Assembly (NCBI RefSeq): GCF_002102345.1 | Contig: NZ_LQPP01000036.1 | Location: 30,302-94,301 of the forward strand | Direction of reading: 5' to 3' | DNA from: Mycolicibacterium peregrinum | GTDB taxonomy: Bacteria; Actinomycetota; Actinomycetes; Mycobacteriales; Mycobacteriaceae | DNA: 64,000 nt | Notes under the pieces: generated by a model | What the model saw: only the letters and a program-made list of their open reading frames with translations | Told to the model about the DNA's origin: nothing | The model's database searches: none | Position numbers and translations under genes: made by a program | Shown here: in pieces, positions 1 through 7,755 of the stretch | Numbering within the stretch: the first letter of the stretch is position 1 | Layout of the letters: each line of letters opens with the position of its first letter

Positions 1-1014
1 GAACTGAAATGTGGCTACCACGGCTGGACGTGGGATCTGGCCGGCGCGCTCAAACGGATCCCGAACCGCAAAGGGTTCGGGTCGGTGCACATGTCCGAAT
101 TCCCGCTGGCGCCGGTGCAGGTCGACACCTGGGAACGGTTGGTCTTCGTCAACCTCGACCCTGCGGCCGTGCCGCTGGCCGACTATCTGGAAGCGGTCCC
201 CGGAGACATCGCGTGGTGTGGACTCGGCGACTTCCGTTGCTACGCAACGATGACCATCGATGTCGAGGCCAACTGGAAGACCATCGCCGACGGCTACAGC
301 GAGACCTACCACGTCCAGACCCTGCATCCCGAGCTGCACCGGTGCATGGACGACGTCTACGCACCCCAGACGATCTGGGGCCACACGGGCAAATCCGAAT
401 CGCTGTACGGAGTGCCGAGTCCACGACTGTCCGGCGCGCTGAGCGACGACGAGGTGTGGGACGCCTACGTGTACACCCAGGGTGCGCTGATGGGCGTCGC
501 CGAGGGCACCCCGTTCCCGTCGGACCGGCGGTCCCCCGGCCAGTCGGTGGCCGACGTGATCGCCTCGCAGATCAGGGAATTCGCTGCCGGACGCGGCGTC
601 GACATCAGCTGGGCCAGCACCGATCAAGTGATGTGCCTGCACCAGTACAACATCTTCCCCAACCTGACCCTGCTCGCCAGCGCCGATCATCTGACGGTGA
701 TGACGTCGTTACCCGGATCGGATCCCGACCGCGGGCAACTGGTGATGACGCTGATGACCCGCATGCCGGCCCAGGCTCCGCGGGTAAACCCGACCGACGT
801 CCGGATGGGCGCGGAGGAGGCGCACCCCGGCGTGGTGATGAGCCAGGACATCGCCGTGCTCACCGGCCTGCAGCGCGGATTGCACCAGCCGGGCTTCACC
901 CATCTGGTCCTGTCCGCCGAGGAGCGCAGAATCATCAACATGCACCGCAACCTTGAGCGCTACCTCGACCTGCCTGCCGCCGAGCGCATCGCCGCGGCGG
1001 AAGCCGGCCAATGA
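1..1014 (+). CDS. Rieske-type aromatic ring-hydroxylating oxygenase, alpha subunit (N-terminus outside window)
   Basis: The frame is open from base 1, so the gene begins upstream. The first visible residues are ELKCGYHGW, the second half (C-x2-H) of a Rieske [2Fe-2S] motif; the first C-x-H pair lies outside. A mononuclear-iron motif follows, with Asn about visible residue 91 and His about 104 and 109 in the segment NWKTIADGYSETYHVQTLHP. Such proteins activate O2 to hydroxylate or demethylate aromatic or steroid-like substrates, using electrons from a separate reductase, which is not seen here. Its stop overlaps the start of the TetR gene by four bases (ATGA), so the two are probably cotranscribed. 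The substrate cannot be told from the sequence. Confidence 0.9.
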   Translation, partial: ELKCGYHGWTWDLAGALKRIPNRKGFGSVHMSEFPLAPVQVDTWERLVFVNLDPAAVPLADYLEAVPGDIAWCGLGDFRCYATMTIDVEANWKTIADGYSETYHVQTLHPELHRCMDDVYAPQTIWGHTGKSESLYGVPSPRLSGALSDDEVWDAYVYTQGALMGVAEGTPFPSDRRSPGQSVADVIASQIREFAAGRGVDISWASTDQVMCLHQYNIFPNLTLLASADHLTVMTSLPGSDPDRGQLVMTLMTRMPAQAPRVNPTDVRMGAEEAHPGVVMSQDIAVLTGLQRGLHQPGFTHLVLSAEERRIINMHRNLERYLDLPAAERIAAAEAGQ

Positions 1015-1664
1015 GTCCGAAGCCGAAGCCGATCGACGCCGACGTCATTCTCGATGCGGCGGCCGATCTCATCGAGAAAGACGGGGTGGAAGCGTTCTCG
1101 ATGCGGGGGCTCGCCGAGCGCATCGGCGCGGCCGTCACGTCCATCTACTGGCACGTCGGGGGCCGCGACGCCCTGTTCGACAGCCTGGTCGACCGTCTGC
1201 TGACCGAGATGGCCGGCCTACCCGTGCAGGGTGACAGCCCCGTGAATCGAATTGCCGCACTTGCCCGCAACCAGCGCAGCCTGCTGATCCGGCACCAGCA
1301 TCTACTCGCGATCGCCCACGAGCGGGACCGCACCCCGACCTTGTTCCTGCCCGTACAACAGCGGCTCGCCGCCGAACTGGCAGAGCTGGGTGTCACCGGA
1401 ACGCGGGCCGCACTGGTGCTGCGCGCCGTGCAGGTGCACGTGATCTCCTCGGCGGTGATGCAGTTCTCGGCGGTGCGCGGCCCCCGGCATCAGGAGGAGG
1501 ATCCGTCCCTGTGGACCGCCGACTGGCCCGATCAGGCGCTCGTCGCCGCCCTGCAGTCCCCCACCGACTACGACGCGGTGTTCGAGTACGGCCTCGACGC
1601 CCTGCTGGCGCCGCTGAGGCCGGTCAATCGCCGGGTCAGGGCAACACGGTCTTCATCAGCATGA
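1011..1664 (+). CDS. TetR-family transcriptional regulator
   Basis: A 217-residue protein with an N-terminal TetR helix-turn-helix (about residues 29-52, SMRGLAERIGAAVTSIYWHV) and a helical C-terminal ligand domain. It begins inside the stop codon of the Rieske oxygenase gene, so it probably controls that gene or its operon in response to the substrate. No operator can be assigned because the operon promoter is outside the window. The last 29 bases overlap the 3' end of the converging glycosidase-like gene on the other strand. The family call is secure; target and ligand are unknown. Confidence 0.9.
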   Translation: MSPKPKPIDADVILDAAADLIEKDGVEAFSMRGLAERIGAAVTSIYWHVGGRDALFDSLVDRLLTEMAGLPVQGDSPVNRIAALARNQRSLLIRHQHLLAIAHERDRTPTLFLPVQQRLAAELAELGVTGTRAALVLRAVQVHVISSAVMQFSAVRGPRHQEEDPSLWTADWPDQALVAALQSPTDYDAVFEYGLDALLAPLRPVNRRVRATRSSSA

Positions 1665-3075
1665 CGTTGTAGGCCGACCACAGGGACAGGTTGTAGTACA
1701 ACTCCTTGCCCGTCGACCACGGATGCAGATACGGCGCGTAGATGCCGCCAGGGATCTGTGACGACGGCGCGATCAACTGCTCAGGCCCCCACGGACCCTG
1801 CGGCGCCGGCGCCGTCCGCATCACCACGTCGTTCATGCCGTTGCCGTACAGCACCAGGTACTGCTTGAGATACGTGTTGTACTGGGCCGACATCTCGCTC
1901 ACGGGACCAGGGATCACCGGTGTCGCCGCGGCCGGATTGCCCGGTACCCAGGCGTTGTTGTCCGCGTTCCAATACTCGTACTTGGTGAGGTCCGGGATGA
2001 GTCCCGGAGCCACCCGCGCGATATAGGCCGACCCGCCGCGCCCGTTCGGAGTGCCGAACGTGTAGATGTACGGATCACCGGGACCCGGTTTGAGGAACGC
2101 ACCCATCTGGAAGTTCTCGTTACCACCGCCCGGCGGCCGGATCGTCCCGGGGTACACCCCCCAGTTCTCACCGTTGTCCGGCGACATCGCGATCGCCGAG
2201 AAATTGGTCGACCACGCACCGGGACTGTCCCAGTTCCGGATCGACATGAAGTTCAGATATTGATTGCGCCCGACCGAGATTCCCGCCGTCGGGATGATGC
2301 CCGTCTCCTCTGGTGCCCGGCCGATGCTGTTGATGATCTGCTTGGAGATGCCCTGGCGCCACACCGGAGAACCGGAGTACTTGTTGGCCACCACACCATC
2401 GGGCACGGCGACGGTATTCGACAGCGATCCGTCCTGACTGCGGAACAACGCGTTGTACCGCCACTGCTTGCCGGGAATACCGCAGTAGCCGTTGGTGTCG
2501 CCGAAGGCCATCAGCACCTGCCGGTTCACCGGATCCCCGTTGTCCCACATGATTCCGAGGTCAGTTCCGGTGATGGCGAAGCGTTTGATCGTCTGGTTGG
2601 GGCTGTCGGGACCGGTCACCCAACCCACGATCGACGTGCCAGGAGGCGCACCGGGGGCCGGTTGGGCCGCTGGAGCCGGAGCCGGCTGAGGCGCCGCCGG
2701 AACCGGGGCCGGCTGGGCCGCATTCGGGACCGGCTGAGCGCCACCAGGATTGGGGGCCGGCACGACGGCGGCTTTCTGCCTGACCTGTCCGGAGTTCGGC
2801 ATCAGCGCCTTCAGGAGGGCCAAGGGCAACTGCCCGAGCTTGGGCAGTGGAGCTCGGTCGTTGGCACCGGCGGGCATATGCCCGATCGGGCGATTGAGCG
2901 GGGCGAGCCGGGACGGCTTGGGAATCTGGAAGGCCTGGTTCGGGAGAGGTTGCGCGGCCGCGGCGGCGCCTTCGCAGGGTTCGGCCGATGCCGACGGCGC
3001 CACCCCGACGGCCACGACAAGGCCGATTGCGGCCGCCGCTGCCATCGTCGAAGCACCTCGAGGACGTCGCGACAT
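1636..3075 (-). CDS. Secreted DUF4185 protein, probable GH183 endo-D-arabinanase-like enzyme
   Basis: A 479-residue protein. ATG 3075 is chosen because GGGAAGG stands six to seven bases upstream; the longer reading from TTG 3090 would start inside that ribosome binding site. Residues 1-31 form a signal peptide (Ala-rich hydrophobic core, ASA cleavage site). An Ala/Pro/Gln-rich linker (about 105-145) precedes a C-terminal domain (about 150-479) with the FGDTNGYCG and SPDNGENWG signatures expected of DUF4185, a beta-propeller-like fold. Members of this family from actinobacteria have been shown to be endo-D-arabinanases (CAZy GH183) acting on mycobacterial arabinan. An extracytoplasmic role in arabinogalactan or lipoarabinomannan turnover is therefore the best inference. 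Activity of this copy is unproven. Confidence 0.75.
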   Translation of the reverse strand: MSRRPRGASTMAAAAAIGLVVAVGVAPSASAEPCEGAAAAAQPLPNQAFQIPKPSRLAPLNRPIGHMPAGANDRAPLPKLGQLPLALLKALMPNSGQVRQKAAVVPAPNPGGAQPVPNAAQPAPVPAAPQPAPAPAAQPAPGAPPGTSIVGWVTGPDSPNQTIKRFAITGTDLGIMWDNGDPVNRQVLMAFGDTNGYCGIPGKQWRYNALFRSQDGSLSNTVAVPDGVVANKYSGSPVWRQGISKQIINSIGRAPEETGIIPTAGISVGRNQYLNFMSIRNWDSPGAWSTNFSAIAMSPDNGENWGVYPGTIRPPGGGNENFQMGAFLKPGPGDPYIYTFGTPNGRGGSAYIARVAPGLIPDLTKYEYWNADNNAWVPGNPAAATPVIPGPVSEMSAQYNTYLKQYLVLYGNGMNDVVMRTAPAPQGPWGPEQLIAPSSQIPGGIYAPYLHPWSTGKELYYNLSLWSAYNVMLMKTVLP

Positions 3076-3108
3076 GTCACACCTTCCCAATGCAGGGACG
3101 TCGACATG

Positions 3109-3133
3109 ACGTCACAGTTGGCTGATGTGACGT
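3109..3133. promoter_or_regulatory. Inverted repeat upstream of the DUF4185 gene
   Basis: ACGTCACA (3109-3116) and TGTGACGT (3126-3133) form perfect 8-bp arms around a 9-bp spacer, 34 bases upstream of the minus-strand start at 3075. Further TGTGAC/GTCAC words lie on both sides. It could be an operator for that gene; no regulator is evident. The rest of 3076-3347 shows no other clear signal. Confidence 0.3.
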
Positions 3134-3347
3134 TAGTGATCAATGGTGTCGATGTGACCAGTGATGCACCGATAGGTATCGTCCCGTGACCGTGTCGCAA
3201 CCGACCCGGCGTGTTGCTTTCGACCGGGAAATTCGATGTCAAACGCGTGGTACCGCTCGGCGTGCCCCACGAACACTCCCCACGCACGAGCGTTCCGCAC
3301 TACGGTGGGAAGTGGTGGAACTATCGAAACGAGCGAGAGGGATCACC

Positions 3348-3446
3348 ATGGCAGGAACATTCGATCCGAAAAAGGGCGGCAAGTTCGAGCCCACCACGAA
3401 GGCCAAGCCGCCGCCACCTCCGCGGCCCGGCGGCAACAAGAAGTAA
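3348..3446 (+). CDS. Very small basic, proline-rich protein (32 residues)
   Basis: ATG 3348 follows a purine-rich GAGAGGGA at 3335-3342 at good spacing. The product begins MAGTFDPKKGGKFEP and continues with a Lys/Thr stretch, a run of six prolines, and ends PGGNKK; pI would be very high. There is no signal peptide or membrane segment. It is followed nine bases later by a strong hairpin, which supports a real short transcript. Function is unknown. Start signal, codon usage and terminator make it a plausible gene, but it is too short to be sure. Confidence 0.5.
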   Translation: MAGTFDPKKGGKFEPTTKAKPPPPPRPGGNKK

Positions 3447-3454
3447 TTAGGCGA

Positions 3455-3497
3455 AACTGCCCACGTGCGAGCGTTTTCAGCTCACACGTGGGCAGTT
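3455..3497. terminator. Hairpin between converging genes, possible palindromic repeat unit
   Basis: A 13-bp perfect stem AACTGCCCACGTG (3455-3467) pairs with 3485-3497. It lies between the 3' ends of the small plus-strand gene (stop 3446) and the minus-strand secreted protein gene (stop 3509), so it can terminate both. There is no long T run on either side. Its AACTGCCCA core is shared with the hairpin at 42411-42470. Confidence 0.6.
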
Positions 3498-3508
3498 CCG
3501 TTTGCAGA

Positions 3509-3784
3509 TCAGCTACAGACTTGAACCAACCGGAAAGGTCCGGTGGCGCATACCGACGGCGGACCGTATCCGCCATAACCCCAACCAGCCCCGTACGCGG
3601 GAGGCGGGGGCGGTGGCGGACCCCATGGGCCCGGGCCGTAACCCCATCCGGGATGTTCGGCCCAAGCAACTCCTGAGCCAACCGCCGGCGACGGAGCAGC
3701 ATTGGCCACACCCGAGCCGATACCGAGGGCGGCCAATCCGAGTGCTCCGGCCGCTGCGGCGCTGATCGCGATGGACTTCAACAT
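3509..3784 (-). CDS. Small secreted Gly/Pro/Tyr-rich protein
   Basis: A 91-residue protein starting at ATG 3784 with AGGGG at good spacing upstream; the frame stays open further 5' but that part is non-coding in character. Residues 1-28 form a typical signal peptide (MLKSIAISAAAAGALGLAAL core, ANAA cleavage). The mature part is short and low complexity: Trp/Gly/Tyr/Pro repeats with six consecutive prolines, ending with two cysteines (CATGPF and VQVCS) that could form a disulfide. Small exported proteins of this kind are common and uncharacterised in mycobacteria. It lies downstream of the mmpL gene on the same strand with a gap of 110 bases, but it is not MmpS-like. Confidence 0.75.
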   Translation of the reverse strand: MLKSIAISAAAAGALGLAALGIGSGVANAAPSPAVGSGVAWAEHPGWGYGPGPWGPPPPPPPAYGAGWGYGGYGPPSVCATGPFRLVQVCS

Positions 3785-3894
3785 TTTGCAACCCCTATTG
3801 ACTTGCAGAACCCACGACTGTGGATCGCCCCGTCGGTCCAGAGTCGGCGGAAGTGTTCGATTTCGACTTCCACCAAATATGTTAGGTCTGCTTA

Positions 3895-6768
3895 TTAAGT
3901 CTGGGCTGTGTGGACGCTTTGTATGTCTCGGTCCTGCTGCAGAGATGCCAGGCGTCGCTTCGACGCAGCCGACTGGATGACCTGGGGCCACCAGAACCAC
4001 CGGCCCAGCAGCGCGGCAATGGCCGGCGTCATGAACGACCGCACGATCAGCGTGTCGAACAGCAGGCCGAGCGCGATCGTGGTGCCCACCTGCGCCATGA
4101 CCTTGAGATCACTGAACGCGAATGACGCCATGGTGAAGGCGAACACCAGACCCGCCGAGGTCACCACCGAACCGGTGCCCGCCATCGCCCGGATGATGCC
4201 GGTCTTCAGGCCACCGGACAGCTCTTCCTTGAAGCGAGACACCAGCAGCAGGTTGTAGTCGGACCCGACCGCCAGTAGCAGGATGACCGACATGGCCAAC
4301 ACCATCCAGTGCAATTCCAGGCCGAGCAGGTGTTGCCAGACCAGCACGGACAGCCCGAATGAAGCACCGAGCGACAGCAGCACTGTGCCGACGATCACCG
4401 CTGCCGCCACCACACTGCGCGTGATCAGCAACATGATGATGAAAATCAGTGACACCGCGGCGATTCCGGCGATCATCAGGTCGTAGAACGACCCGTCCTT
4501 CATGTCCTTGTAGGTGGCCGCGGTACCCGCCAGATAGATCCTGGAACCTTCCAGCGGCGTGCCCTTGAGGGCTTCCTTGGCTGCCAGCTTGATCGGCTCC
4601 ACGTGGCTGACGCCCTCCGGCGTCGCGGGGTCGCCCTCGTGACTGATGATGAACCGCACCGACTTTCCGTCGGGTGAGATGAAGTTCTTCATGCCGCGCT
4701 TGAAGTCCTTGTTGTCGAAGGCTTCCGGCGGAAGATAGAACGTATCGTCGTTGCGCGCCTCGTCGAAGGCCTTCCCCATCGCCGTCGAATTCTCTTGCAT
4801 GGCAGCCATCTGATCCTGCTGACCGGCCTGGGTGGCCCGCTGCGTCAGCATCATGGTCTTCATCGACTTCATCGACTCGATCTGCTCGGGCATCAACGCG
4901 GCCAACTGCGGCATCAACGTGTCGAGATGCTCGAGGTCGGGCACCAGCTCCTGAACGTCATCGGTGAGAGCATCGATCCCGTCGAGGGTGTCGAAGATCG
5001 ACCGCAGCGACCAGCACAGCGGGATGTCGGCGCAGTGCGGCTCCCAGTAGAAGTAATTACGCAGTGGACGCAACCAATCGTCGAAATCTCCGATGTTGTT
5101 GCGCAACTCAGCGATATCGAGGGTCATCGTCTTGGTCTTGGTGACCATCGAGTGGGTGATGTCGGCCATCTGCAGGGTCAGCTGCGACATCCGCTCCATC
5201 GTGTCGATGGTCTTCTGCATCTCGTCGGCCTGAACCAGCATGTCAGCCATCCGGTCCTGGTTGTACTTCCGGTTCATCGTGTTCGTCGTGCCCTGCCGGC
5301 TGAGCAGGAACGGGATGGACGTGTGCTCGATCGGCCGGCCGTTGGGCCGGGTGATGGCCTGCACCCGGGAGACCCCGGGGACCCGGACGATCCCCTTGGC
5401 GATCTTGTCGATGACGAGGAAGTCTGCGGGGTTCCGCAGGTCGCGGTCGGTTTCGATCATCAGCAATTCCGGATTCATCCGCGCGGCGCTGAAATGCCGT
5501 TCGGCGGCGGCATATCCGACATTGGCGGCCAGATCCGACGGCAGGTACTTGCGAGCGTCGTAATTGGTCTTGTAACCCGGCAGGGTGAGCAGGCCGATGA
5601 GGGCCAGGCCCATCGTCGCGGCCAGAATCGGGCCGGGCCACCTGACCACCGCGATGCCGACCCGGCGCCAGCCACGCGACCGGATACTGCGTTTGGGCTC
5701 GAAACGCCCGAACCGGCTGCCGATCACGATGACTGCCGGGCCCATCGTCAGCGCAGCGATCACCGCGACGAATGTGCCCACCGCACATGGCACTCCCATG
5801 GTCTGGAAGTACGGCAGGCGGGTGAAGCTCAGACACAGCATCGCGCCGGCGATCGTCATGCCGGACCCGAGCACCACATGAGAGGTACCGCGGAACATCG
5901 TGTAGTACGCGGTTTCCCGGTCTTCACCGGCACCACGCGCCTCTTGATAGCGACCGATCGCGAAGATCGCATAGTCGGTTCCCGCGGCGATCACCATCAG
6001 CGTCAGGAGATTGACCGCGAAGGTGGACAAACCAATGATGTCGGTGTGCGCCAGGAACGCCACGATCCCGCGGGCCGCGCCGAGCTCCATGAACACCATC
6101 AACAGCACCAGGATCATGGTGGCGATCGAGCGGTAGACGATCAGCAACATCACCGCGATCACCACGAGCGTGATGGCGGTGACCCTCGCGACGCTCTTGT
6201 CGCCCGCGTGGTGCTGATCGGAAACCAGCGGCGCCCCGCCGGTCACGTACACCTTGATCCCGGCCGGCGGTGACGACTGGTTGACGATGTCGCGCACCGC
6301 GGCGACCGAATCGTTGGCCAGTGTCTCGCCCTGGTTGCCACGAAGATAGACCTGGACGTAGGCAGACTTGCCGTCGTTGCTCTGTGCACCCGAGGCCGTC
6401 AGCGGATCGCCCCAGAAGTCGGCCACATGCTGCACGTGGGCAGTGTCGGCCTCGAGCTTGTCGACGATGCCGTCGTAGTAGTGGTGTGCGTCGTCGCCGA
6501 GGGGTTGCTCGCCTTCCAGCACCACCATGGCGTTGCTGTCGGAATCGAACTCCTGGAAGTCACTGCCGATCTTGCGCATGGCGATCATCGCCGGAGCGTC
6601 TTTGGCGCTCAGACCGACGGTGTGCTCTTCGCCGACCTTCTCCAGCGGCGGGACGAGAGCATTCGTCAGGACCGTCAGGGCCACCCAGCCGAGCAGGATC
6701 GGCACGGCCAGCACGCGGATGAAGCGAGCGATACCCGACCTGTTCTGTGCGCCGCTGTGGCTACTCAT
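3895..6768 (-). CDS. MmpL-family RND transporter
   Basis: A 957-residue inner-membrane protein. ATG 6768 with AGGGCAGG upstream is preferred over TTG 6792. Layout: TM1 about 19-37; a periplasmic domain to about 195; a TM block about 196-395; a long second periplasmic part with coiled-coil-like Met/Gln-rich segments about 510-660; a second TM block to about 930. The paired Asp-Tyr residues used for proton coupling are present in both halves (GTDYAIF at 265-266; GSDYNLL at 837-838). MmpL proteins export cell-envelope lipids or siderophores across the inner membrane with proton-motive force. Length and motifs fit the MmpL4/5 group. The usual mmpS partner is not next to it, so the substrate is open. 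Confidence 0.9.
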   Translation of the reverse strand: MSSHSGAQNRSGIARFIRVLAVPILLGWVALTVLTNALVPPLEKVGEEHTVGLSAKDAPAMIAMRKIGSDFQEFDSDSNAMVVLEGEQPLGDDAHHYYDGIVDKLEADTAHVQHVADFWGDPLTASGAQSNDGKSAYVQVYLRGNQGETLANDSVAAVRDIVNQSSPPAGIKVYVTGGAPLVSDQHHAGDKSVARVTAITLVVIAVMLLIVYRSIATMILVLLMVFMELGAARGIVAFLAHTDIIGLSTFAVNLLTLMVIAAGTDYAIFAIGRYQEARGAGEDRETAYYTMFRGTSHVVLGSGMTIAGAMLCLSFTRLPYFQTMGVPCAVGTFVAVIAALTMGPAVIVIGSRFGRFEPKRSIRSRGWRRVGIAVVRWPGPILAATMGLALIGLLTLPGYKTNYDARKYLPSDLAANVGYAAAERHFSAARMNPELLMIETDRDLRNPADFLVIDKIAKGIVRVPGVSRVQAITRPNGRPIEHTSIPFLLSRQGTTNTMNRKYNQDRMADMLVQADEMQKTIDTMERMSQLTLQMADITHSMVTKTKTMTLDIAELRNNIGDFDDWLRPLRNYFYWEPHCADIPLCWSLRSIFDTLDGIDALTDDVQELVPDLEHLDTLMPQLAALMPEQIESMKSMKTMMLTQRATQAGQQDQMAAMQENSTAMGKAFDEARNDDTFYLPPEAFDNKDFKRGMKNFISPDGKSVRFIISHEGDPATPEGVSHVEPIKLAAKEALKGTPLEGSRIYLAGTAATYKDMKDGSFYDLMIAGIAAVSLIFIIMLLITRSVVAAAVIVGTVLLSLGASFGLSVLVWQHLLGLELHWMVLAMSVILLLAVGSDYNLLLVSRFKEELSGGLKTGIIRAMAGTGSVVTSAGLVFAFTMASFAFSDLKVMAQVGTTIALGLLFDTLIVRSFMTPAIAALLGRWFWWPQVIQSAASKRRLASLQQDRDIQSVHTAQT

Positions 6769-6864
6769 CGCCTGCCCTTGGTCTACACACAACCCGCCCC
6801 TTCGATCAGGCCACTGTCGCCCGGTGGGACAGGTCGCAAGCGATACACATTCGCAGTCGCGCGT

Positions 6865-6897
6865 AATATACCTAGTCCGTCAAAGTGTCAGTGTCAA
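6865..6897 (-). promoter_or_regulatory. Possible promoter/operator upstream of mmpL
   Basis: On the minus strand, TTGACA (6897-6892) is followed by a second TTGACG (6883-6878) and TATATT (6870-6865). Neither -35/-10 spacing is ideal (21 and 7 bases). The direct GTGTCA repeats at 6885-6896 could instead be a regulator site. This is the only AT-rich signal in the 132-base gap upstream of mmpL. Confidence 0.25.
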
Positions 6898-6900
6898 TAA

Positions 6901-7635
6901 TCACTTCGCGGGTCCACTGACAGCTACCTCACAGCTACGCCGCATCCGCTCCCACGGCCACGTCATCAACGCCCACACGATCAGCACGATGACGACCTCG
7001 GCCAGCAGATACACCGGCCACGGGCCCAGCACATCCAGCAGTGAGGCGGTAGGCGGCTTCCTGTTGAGGTAGCCGTAGTTGGCCCCGGTGATCGCGTTGA
7101 ACGCGAAGGTGACGGCTCCCCACGCGAGCGTCGCGATGACCGCGAACCGGTAGTCACGCCACCGTGGCCGCATCCCCCGACCCCAGGTGAGATAGATGGC
7201 CGCCCACACGACGAGCACGTGGAGTGTGAAGAACGTGATGAACAGGTGATGGGGGAAGTCCGGAGCACCGTCTTTTGCCGTGCCGATGTCCGGCGTGATC
7301 AGTGCCTGTGAACTCAGGACCAGACCCCAGAAATAGGTGAGGACGAAGGCCCAATGCCGTTGCGACCACAGGGCATACGCGGCTGCCAGTTCGGCCAGGT
7401 CGCACAACTGCAGCGGCACCGAGTTGTCGATGGTGGGGTCGGCCAGCTTGTAGGCCAACGCCACGAGAAAAGCCGCGATGAGCGCAACCGCCAGGACACG
7501 GCTCAGGATTCGGGCCTGCGCTTGCGTCTGCCGCCGGCCGATCACGACCAGCAGCACCGCGCCGAGGGCGAACACCGCCAGCACCACCAGGTGCGACGGT
7601 CCGTACGCCGAGAACTCGCGTTGTGCACTGGACAA
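6901..7635 (-). CDS. YwaF/TIGR02206-type integral membrane protein
   Basis: A membrane protein of about 244 residues with six or seven hydrophobic helices and the family signatures PLQLCDLAE, AYFWGL-like ALITPD and FNAITGANYGYL. It matches the TIGR02206/YwaF group of unknown function (related to eukaryotic TMEM164). The frame is open to 7728, but that start sits inside the terminator hairpin at 7718-7741. TTG 7635, nine bases after GGGGGAG, is the most likely start, with TTG 7644 as alternative. It lies between the cutinase terminator and mmpL on the same strand and may be the first gene of a unit with mmpL (gap 132 bases). Confidence 0.75.
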   Translation of the reverse strand: MSSAQREFSAYGPSHLVVLAVFALGAVLLVVIGRRQTQAQARILSRVLAVALIAAFLVALAYKLADPTIDNSVPLQLCDLAELAAAYALWSQRHWAFVLTYFWGLVLSSQALITPDIGTAKDGAPDFPHHLFITFFTLHVLVVWAAIYLTWGRGMRPRWRDYRFAVIATLAWGAVTFAFNAITGANYGYLNRKPPTASLLDVLGPWPVYLLAEVVIVLIVWALMTWPWERMRRSCEVAVSGPAK

Positions 7636-7717
7636 TTCGATCAACTCCCCCGTTTCATCGCAGGGAACGATTACCCATGATCGCAGGTGGGGACGCGTCT
7701 CTGCGCTGAAAAAGAAG

Positions 7718-7741
7718 AAGGGCCGCATCTCTGCGGCCCTT
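7718..7741 (-). terminator. Intrinsic terminator of the cutinase gene
   Basis: A perfect 10-bp stem AAGGGCCGCA/TGCGGCCCTT with a 4-base loop starts 14 bases past the cutinase stop. Read on the minus strand it is followed by CTTCTTTTTC, a U-rich tail. Confidence 0.85.
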
Positions 7742-7755
7742 GCCTCGTGGTCTAC

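Noticed and set aside
7636..7728. Start of the YwaF-like gene at 7728
   Set aside because: That codon lies within the cutinase terminator hairpin.
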